Shown: positions 22,640 through 26,004 of the stretch, piece by piece | Layout: each line of letters starts with the position of its first letter | Numbering within the stretch: the stretch's first letter is position 1 | Source: Rickettsia typhi | GTDB taxonomy: Bacteria > Pseudomonadota > Alphaproteobacteria > Rickettsiales > Rickettsiaceae | Length of the DNA stretch: 26,004 bases | Assembly (NCBI GenBank): GCA_945875975.1 | Contig: CAMCMD010000019.1 | Location: forward strand, 1 to 26,004 | Reading direction: 5' to 3' | Made by a program: the position numbers and the translations under genes | Notes under the pieces: generated by a model | Database searches by the model: none | Told to the model about the DNA's origin: nothing | The model's input: only the letters and a program-made list of their open reading frames with translations

Positions 22640-22750
22640 CTAATGTATCATGCCAATTTCGCTTGTAAAATGGTATGCGTGAATTTTCAAACCCGAGATG
22701 CGCTTGCTTAGTAAGCAGCACACCATCATTTTAAAATTCAAACATGTGAT
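22640..22750. repeat. Imperfect palindromic stretch upstream of rpoB
   Basis: The segment contains AAAATGGTATGCGTGAATTTT and, about 50 bases on, a diverged inverted form (ACACCATCATTTTAAAATTC), with a GCTTACTAAGC-like palindrome in between. It would lie in the rpoB leader and may be a structured RNA or an old palindromic insertion. The match is imperfect and boundaries are uncertain. Confidence 0.35.
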
Positions 22751-22805
22751 TTAAAAGCTAAAAATGGCGCCAGTTATTCAAGCTTAATCTATTTTATTCC
22801 AAAAA

Positions 22806-22834
22806 TTTATAGTGAATAAAATAACAATTGACTA
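22806..22834 (-). promoter_or_regulatory. Possible promoter upstream of rpoB
   Basis: Minus strand TAGTCA, a 17-base spacer, then TATAAA, placed about 195 bases before the rpoB start. The -35 is weak. Its position in the 399-base rplL-rpoB gap makes separate rpoBC transcription plausible. Confidence 0.35.
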
Positions 22835-22933
22835 AACTAAAATACTACAAACCCAGACATAACAAACAAATTATTATTAAGCACTTGCCTGTAAAAATTA
22901 AATTCTTGCTGAGCTACGCTTCACATGCAAAAG

Positions 22934-22976
22934 TCGCACTTTCTATTGAACTTTGGTAAGTAATATGAAAGTGCAA
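22934..22976 (-). terminator. Hairpin between rplL and rpoB (candidate attenuator)
   Basis: Arms GCACTTTC and GAAAGTGC pair over 8 bp, 10 with a wobble, around a 23-nt loop, followed on the minus strand by CTTTTGC. A second hairpin (TTACTTT/AAAGTAA, 22983-23003) lies between it and the rplL stop. In many bacteria a partial terminator here lowers rpoBC relative to the ribosomal protein genes. The T tract is weak. Confidence 0.45.
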
Positions 22977-23011
22977 CTAATCTTACTTTAAACATCAAAG
23001 TAAATTGCAAT

Positions 23012-23383
23012 TTATTTAACTTCTACTTTAGCTCCAGCAGCTTCTAGTTCCGCTTTAACTTTTTCAGCATCAGCTTTTGCGATACCTTGTTTTACTGGAG
23101 AAGGAGCGCCATCAACTAGATCTTTTGCTTCTTTCAAACCAAGACCTGTTATAGCTCTAACTACTTTAATCACTTCAATTTTTTTGTCACCAGCAGCTGC
23201 CAGGACAACATCAAATTCTGTTTGCTCTGAAGCAACCTCACCACCAGCTACTGGAGCCGCCATCGCAGCAACAGGAGCGGCAGCAGAGACTCCCCATTTT
23301 TCTTCTAAAAGCTTGGAAAGGTCAGCTGCTTCCATTACTGTAAGAGCTGATAGATCTTCTGCGATTTTTGTTATATTTGCCAT
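23012..23383 (-). CDS. rplL: 50S ribosomal protein L7/L12
   Basis: A 123-residue stalk protein that recruits translation GTPases. An N-terminal dimerisation helix region ([28 protein letters not shown]), an Ala/Pro/Gly-rich hinge (about 34-50) and the C-terminal factor-binding domain with [20 protein letters not shown] are all present in the standard order. Length is typical. It lies 29 bases after rplJ and is followed by a 399-base gap before rpoB. Confidence 0.97.
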   Translation of the reverse strand: MANITKIAEDLSALTVMEAADLSKLLEEKWGVSAAAPVAAMAAPVAGGEVASEQTEFDVVLAAAGDKKIEVIKVVRAITGLGLKEAKDLVDGAPSPVKQGIAKADAEKVKAELEAAGAKVEVK

Positions 23384-23412
23384 AATTTTTTACCTTTTAA
23401 ACCTGTTTATTA

Positions 23413-23922
23413 TTAATTTTTATCTGCGTAAGCCCCTATAACCCTAGCCAAAGAACCAGCTGGAGCTTGCAAGACTCTTGCAAGTTTTGTTGCTGGAGCT
23501 TGTAACAAACCAACAATTTTGCCTCTAAGCTCATCAAGAGATGGCAATTTAGCAAGCTGTTGTACTGCACTTACATCCAGAATCATCTCATTCACTATAC
23601 CACCAATAATTTTTAAATTATCGTTGGTTTTAGCAAATTCCACTACACCTTTCGCAGCAGCCACTGGATCTTCGGAATACGCAATCGCCGTTGGTCCAGA
23701 ATACATCTTAGGATCATAAACCTTCGCTATATTCGATGCTGCTATGTTAGAAAGGGTATTCTTTACTACCTTAAACGATGCACCTTTCTCTCTCAGAGAT
23801 TTACGTAATTTTGTAACCTCTGCAACAGTCAGGCCGTGGTAGTGTGTTACGATTACAGAATTAGAAGTCTTATAAATAGCCTCTAATTCCTCTACAAAAC
23901 TTTTCTTTTCAGATCTTAACAC
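23413..23922 (-). CDS. rplJ: 50S ribosomal protein L10
   Basis: A 169-residue protein that anchors L7/L12 dimers on the ribosome. It begins [18 protein letters not shown] with the family segment [22 protein letters not shown], and ends with a helical tail ([28 protein letters not shown]) that binds L7/L12. It starts only 20 bases after the rplA stop, so there is no room for the long L10-binding leader that controls rplJL in E. coli. Coupled translation from rplA is likely. Confidence 0.97.
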   Translation of the reverse strand: MLRSEKKSFVEELEAIYKTSNSVIVTHYHGLTVAEVTKLRKSLREKGASFKVVKNTLSNIAASNIAKVYDPKMYSGPTAIAYSEDPVAAAKGVVEFAKTNDNLKIIGGIVNEMILDVSAVQQLAKLPSLDELRGKIVGLLQAPATKLARVLQAPAGSLARVIGAYADKN

Positions 23923-23942
23923 TTCTATTTCTCCAAATATTC

Positions 23943-24629
23943 CTAATTAGAAATTGTTGACAAATCAACCTTCAACGAAGGCCCCATAGTTGAAGACATA
24001 TGAACTTTCTTCAAATACACACCTTTTGCACCAGCTGGCTTTGCTTTAATGACAGAACTAATAAAAGCCTGAGCATTTTGCAGCAAATCGCCTTCTGCAA
24101 AAGAAATTTTACCAAGGCCCGCATGAATTATCCCAGCTTTTTCAACCCTATACTCTACTTGACCACTTTTTGCATTCTTCACCGCAGTCGCAATATCTGC
24201 CGTCACCGTACCTAGTTTTGGATTTGGCATAAGCCCTTTAGGTCCCAAAACCCTAGCTACTTGGCCAACTATTCCCATCATATCGGGTGTAGCAATACAT
24301 ACATCAAAATCAATTTTTCCAGCTTTAATATCATCTATAATAGCTAAAGACCCGGCTAGATCAGCACCAGCGGCCTTTGCTTCTGCGACTTTTTCATCCT
24401 TACAGATAACAGCAACCTTAACATCCTTACCAAGGCCAGCTGGAAGGGACACTATCCCTCTAACCATTTGATCAGAATGCCTCGGGTCTACCCCCAGATT
24501 AATTGCAACTTCTAACGTTTCATCAAATTTAGTAAAGCTAACCTTTTTAATAGTCGCAATTGCTTCTTGCAAAGAATATTGCTTCGTTTGATCCAACTCT
24601 TTTATCACTGCCGCTATTTTCTTACCCAT
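23943..24629 (-). CDS. rplA: 50S ribosomal protein L1
   Basis: A 228-residue protein of the L1 stalk that binds 23S rRNA and moves deacylated tRNA. Family signatures [30 protein letters not shown], and the diagnostic [16 protein letters not shown] are intact. Length is normal. It follows rplK by 29 bases in the operon. Confidence 0.98.
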   Translation of the reverse strand: MGKKIAAVIKELDQTKQYSLQEAIATIKKVSFTKFDETLEVAINLGVDPRHSDQMVRGIVSLPAGLGKDVKVAVICKDEKVAEAKAAGADLAGSLAIIDDIKAGKIDFDVCIATPDMMGIVGQVARVLGPKGLMPNPKLGTVTADIATAVKNAKSGQVEYRVEKAGIIHAGLGKISFAEGDLLQNAQAFISSVIKAKPAGAKGVYLKKVHMSSTMGPSLKVDLSTISN

Positions 24630-24658
24630 AATATCCTATATTTTGCTTGTGTTTGAAT

Positions 24659-25090
24659 CTATTTTATTACTTCAAGACCCATAGATTCAGCAGATCCAGC
24701 TATAATCCTTGCAGCTGCCGCCAAATCGTTGGCATTTAAATCTTGCATCTTAATTTTTGCAATTTCTTCACAATCAGCCATCGTCACTTGGCCAACAAAA
24801 GCTTCTTTTTTTGTTGCACCTGAGCCTTTAGCAATTTTTGCGAATTTCTTCAAAAAGAACGAGGCTGGCGGAGTTTTTGTAATAAAATCAAAACTTTTAT
24901 CTACATATACTGTGATAATCACAGGGGTTGGCGTACCAGGTTCAACGGTACTAGTCGCTGCATTAAAAGCTTTACAAAATTCCATAATATTTACACCTTT
25001 TTGACCAAGCGCAGGACCAATGGGTGGAGATGGATTTGCTTTCCCAGAAGGAATAGTCAACTTAATGTAACCAGTGATTTTCTTTGCCAT
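24659..25090 (-). CDS. rplK: 50S ribosomal protein L11
   Basis: A 143-residue protein of the GTPase-associated centre and site of thiopeptide action. The N-terminal domain carries [34 protein letters not shown] with the conserved prolines, and the C-terminal rRNA-binding domain ends with [15 protein letters not shown]. Standard length. It lies 45 bases after nusG. Confidence 0.98.
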   Translation of the reverse strand: MAKKITGYIKLTIPSGKANPSPPIGPALGQKGVNIMEFCKAFNAATSTVEPGTPTPVIITVYVDKSFDFITKTPPASFFLKKFAKIAKGSGATKKEAFVGQVTMADCEEIAKIKMQDLNANDLAAAARIIAGSAESMGLEVIK

Positions 25091-25135
25091 GACCTTAATC
25101 CTTAAACTTAATGTTTGTATAAATATATTATCTAA

Positions 25136-25663
25136 TTAACTCTTTTTCACTTGAGTAAAGCTAAGCTCTATCGGAGTTGCTTTACCAAAAATGGAAACCG
25201 AAACTTTTAACTTTTGCCCTTCAACATTTAACTCTTCTACAACGCCAGAGAAACTATCAAACGGCCCATCGATAACTTGAACTTTGTCTCCTACACTGTA
25301 AAGACTCGATGCACTAGCCGTCTTTGACTCCGATTCAAGCTTCTTAAATATCCCTTCTGCTTCGGCATTACTAAGCGGCTGAGGCTGAGTTTTACTACCT
25401 AAAAAATCCGTTGTCTTTGGCACTGATTTCACTAAATGCCAAGACTCATCCGTCATTTTCATCTTAATTAGTATGTAACCTGGCATAAATTTCTTTTCAG
25501 TAAGAACTTTTTTACCCCTTTTTATCTCAGGCACTTCTATTACCGGAACAACTACTTCCTCAAAATAATCAGACATTTTTTTCTTAACGACCTGATCTTC
25601 GATCATTTTCTTAACCCCTTTTTCAGAGCCAGAAACTGTATGTAGTATATACCACTTAGCCAT
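25136..25663 (-). CDS. nusG: Transcription termination/antitermination factor NusG
   Basis: Binds RNA polymerase, and couples it to Rho or to ribosomal S10. The frame can be read from an ATG at 25681, but the ATG at 25663 (MAKWYILHTVSGSEK) matches the family N terminus and has AAGAG about six bases upstream, giving 175 residues. The NGN domain (about 1-110) contains FMPGYILIKMKM, and the C-terminal KOW domain contains VGDKVQVIDGPFDSFSGVVEEL. It follows secE directly. Confidence 0.96.
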   Translation of the reverse strand: MAKWYILHTVSGSEKGVKKMIEDQVVKKKMSDYFEEVVVPVIEVPEIKRGKKVLTEKKFMPGYILIKMKMTDESWHLVKSVPKTTDFLGSKTQPQPLSNAEAEGIFKKLESESKTASASSLYSVGDKVQVIDGPFDSFSGVVEELNVEGQKLKVSVSIFGKATPIELSFTQVKKS

Positions 25664-25683
25664 AATTATCTCTTCATCCAAGC

Positions 25684-25884
25684 TTATTTACCAATATTTA
25701 ACAAAAACTGTACTAAGTTATGTATGCCATAATCTAGTACTAAACTAACTAGACTAAATATAAAAACTGCTACAACAACTACCGAAGCAGACGTTATAAG
25801 CTCTTTTTTTACTGGCCATATAACTTTTTTTGCTTCTTGCTTAACCTGGTCAAATAACTTATACACTTTTAAATTCTTAAACAT
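25684..25884 (-). CDS. secE: Preprotein translocase subunit SecE
   Basis: A 66-residue single-span inner-membrane protein of the SecYEG channel. An amphipathic N-terminal helix with the family motif [17 protein letters not shown] precedes one transmembrane segment (about residues 31-52, [20 protein letters not shown]). This short one-helix form is usual outside the enterobacteria. It supplies the export route used by both autotransporters in this window. Confidence 0.96.
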   Translation of the reverse strand: MFKNLKVYKLFDQVKQEAKKVIWPVKKELITSASVVVVAVFIFSLVSLVLDYGIHNLVQFLLNIGK

Positions 25885-25915
25885 ACGACCTTAAATCTCG
25901 TTCTAAAAGCAAAAG

Positions 25916-25991
25916 TGGCAGGAGCGACAGGCATCGAACCCGCAACCTCCGGTTTTGGAGACCGGCGCTCTACCAATTGAGCTACACTCCT
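25916..25991 (-). tRNA. tRNA-Trp (CCA anticodon)
   Basis: A full cloverleaf is visible on the minus strand: acceptor AGGAGTG pairing with CGCTCCT, a D-arm with TAGCTCAATTGGTAGAGC, anticodon stem CCGGT/ACCGG around loop CTCCAAA (anticodon CCA), a T-arm with GGTTCGATGCC, and an encoded 3' CCA after discriminator G. It lies 31 bases upstream of secE, the Trp-tRNA/secE/nusG arrangement widespread in bacteria. Confidence 0.97.
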
Positions 25992-26004
25992 ATCATATTC
26001 TCAG

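Noticed and set aside
25664..25681. Longer NusG start (MDEEII extension)
   Set aside because: The extension is not part of the family and the internal ATG at 25663 has a better ribosome binding site and the canonical MAKWYILH start.

Overview
This AT-rich window comes from an obligate intracellular alphaproteobacterium of the order Rickettsiales, most likely family Rickettsiaceae (Rickettsia or a close relative). The RpoB, RpoC and MaeB proteins read as Rickettsia-like. Two type V autotransporters have the 'Sca/OmpB' layout, and the order tRNA-Trp, secE, nusG, rplK, rplA, rplJ, rplL, rpoB, rpoC is the one I remember for Rickettsia. Species cannot be fixed from sequence reading alone.

Layout. 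Positions 1-3261 (+ strand) hold the 3' part of an AEC-family permease and, 30 bases later, maeB, a malic enzyme fused to a phosphotransacetylase-like domain. A short intergenic repeat follows, then a convergent alpha/beta hydrolase (3467-4288, -). Positions 4684-13794 (-) hold two autotransporter genes: a 1633-residue OmpB-like protein, and upstream of it a second autotransporter split in two by a frameshift at a run of nine G. Positions 14273-25991 (-) hold the transcription/translation cluster, read right to left: tRNA-Trp, secE, nusG, rplK, rplA, rplJ, rplL, rpoB, rpoC.

Most interesting locus. If one G is removed from the G9 tract (12937-12945), the two halves of the split autotransporter become one protein of 1186 residues. 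It would have a signal peptide, an acidic Trp-containing patch, a long Lys/Glu/Ala/Gln-rich helical region, a Pro-rich stretch, a very good WH2 actin-binding motif, a second Pro-rich stretch, a 23-residue tandem repeat with weaker WH2 resemblance, and a C-terminal beta-barrel like that of its OmpB-like neighbour. This architecture suggests a surface actin nucleator or actin-binding adhesin (by analogy with rickettsial Sca2/RickA) whose expression may switch by slipped-strand change at the G tract. A strong promoter lies upstream and a strong terminator downstream.

Regulation visible in the sequence includes a good -35/-10 pair and a terminator-like hairpin in the long leader of the OmpB-like gene, intrinsic terminators after both autotransporters and rpoC, a hairpin between rplL and rpoB where an attenuator is classically found, and a plus-strand-oriented terminator between rpoB and rpoC that would stop antisense transcription. 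Two diverged copies of one intergenic repeat family lie at about 3270-3360 and 9961-10108, the latter bounded by near-perfect 20-bp inverted repeats.
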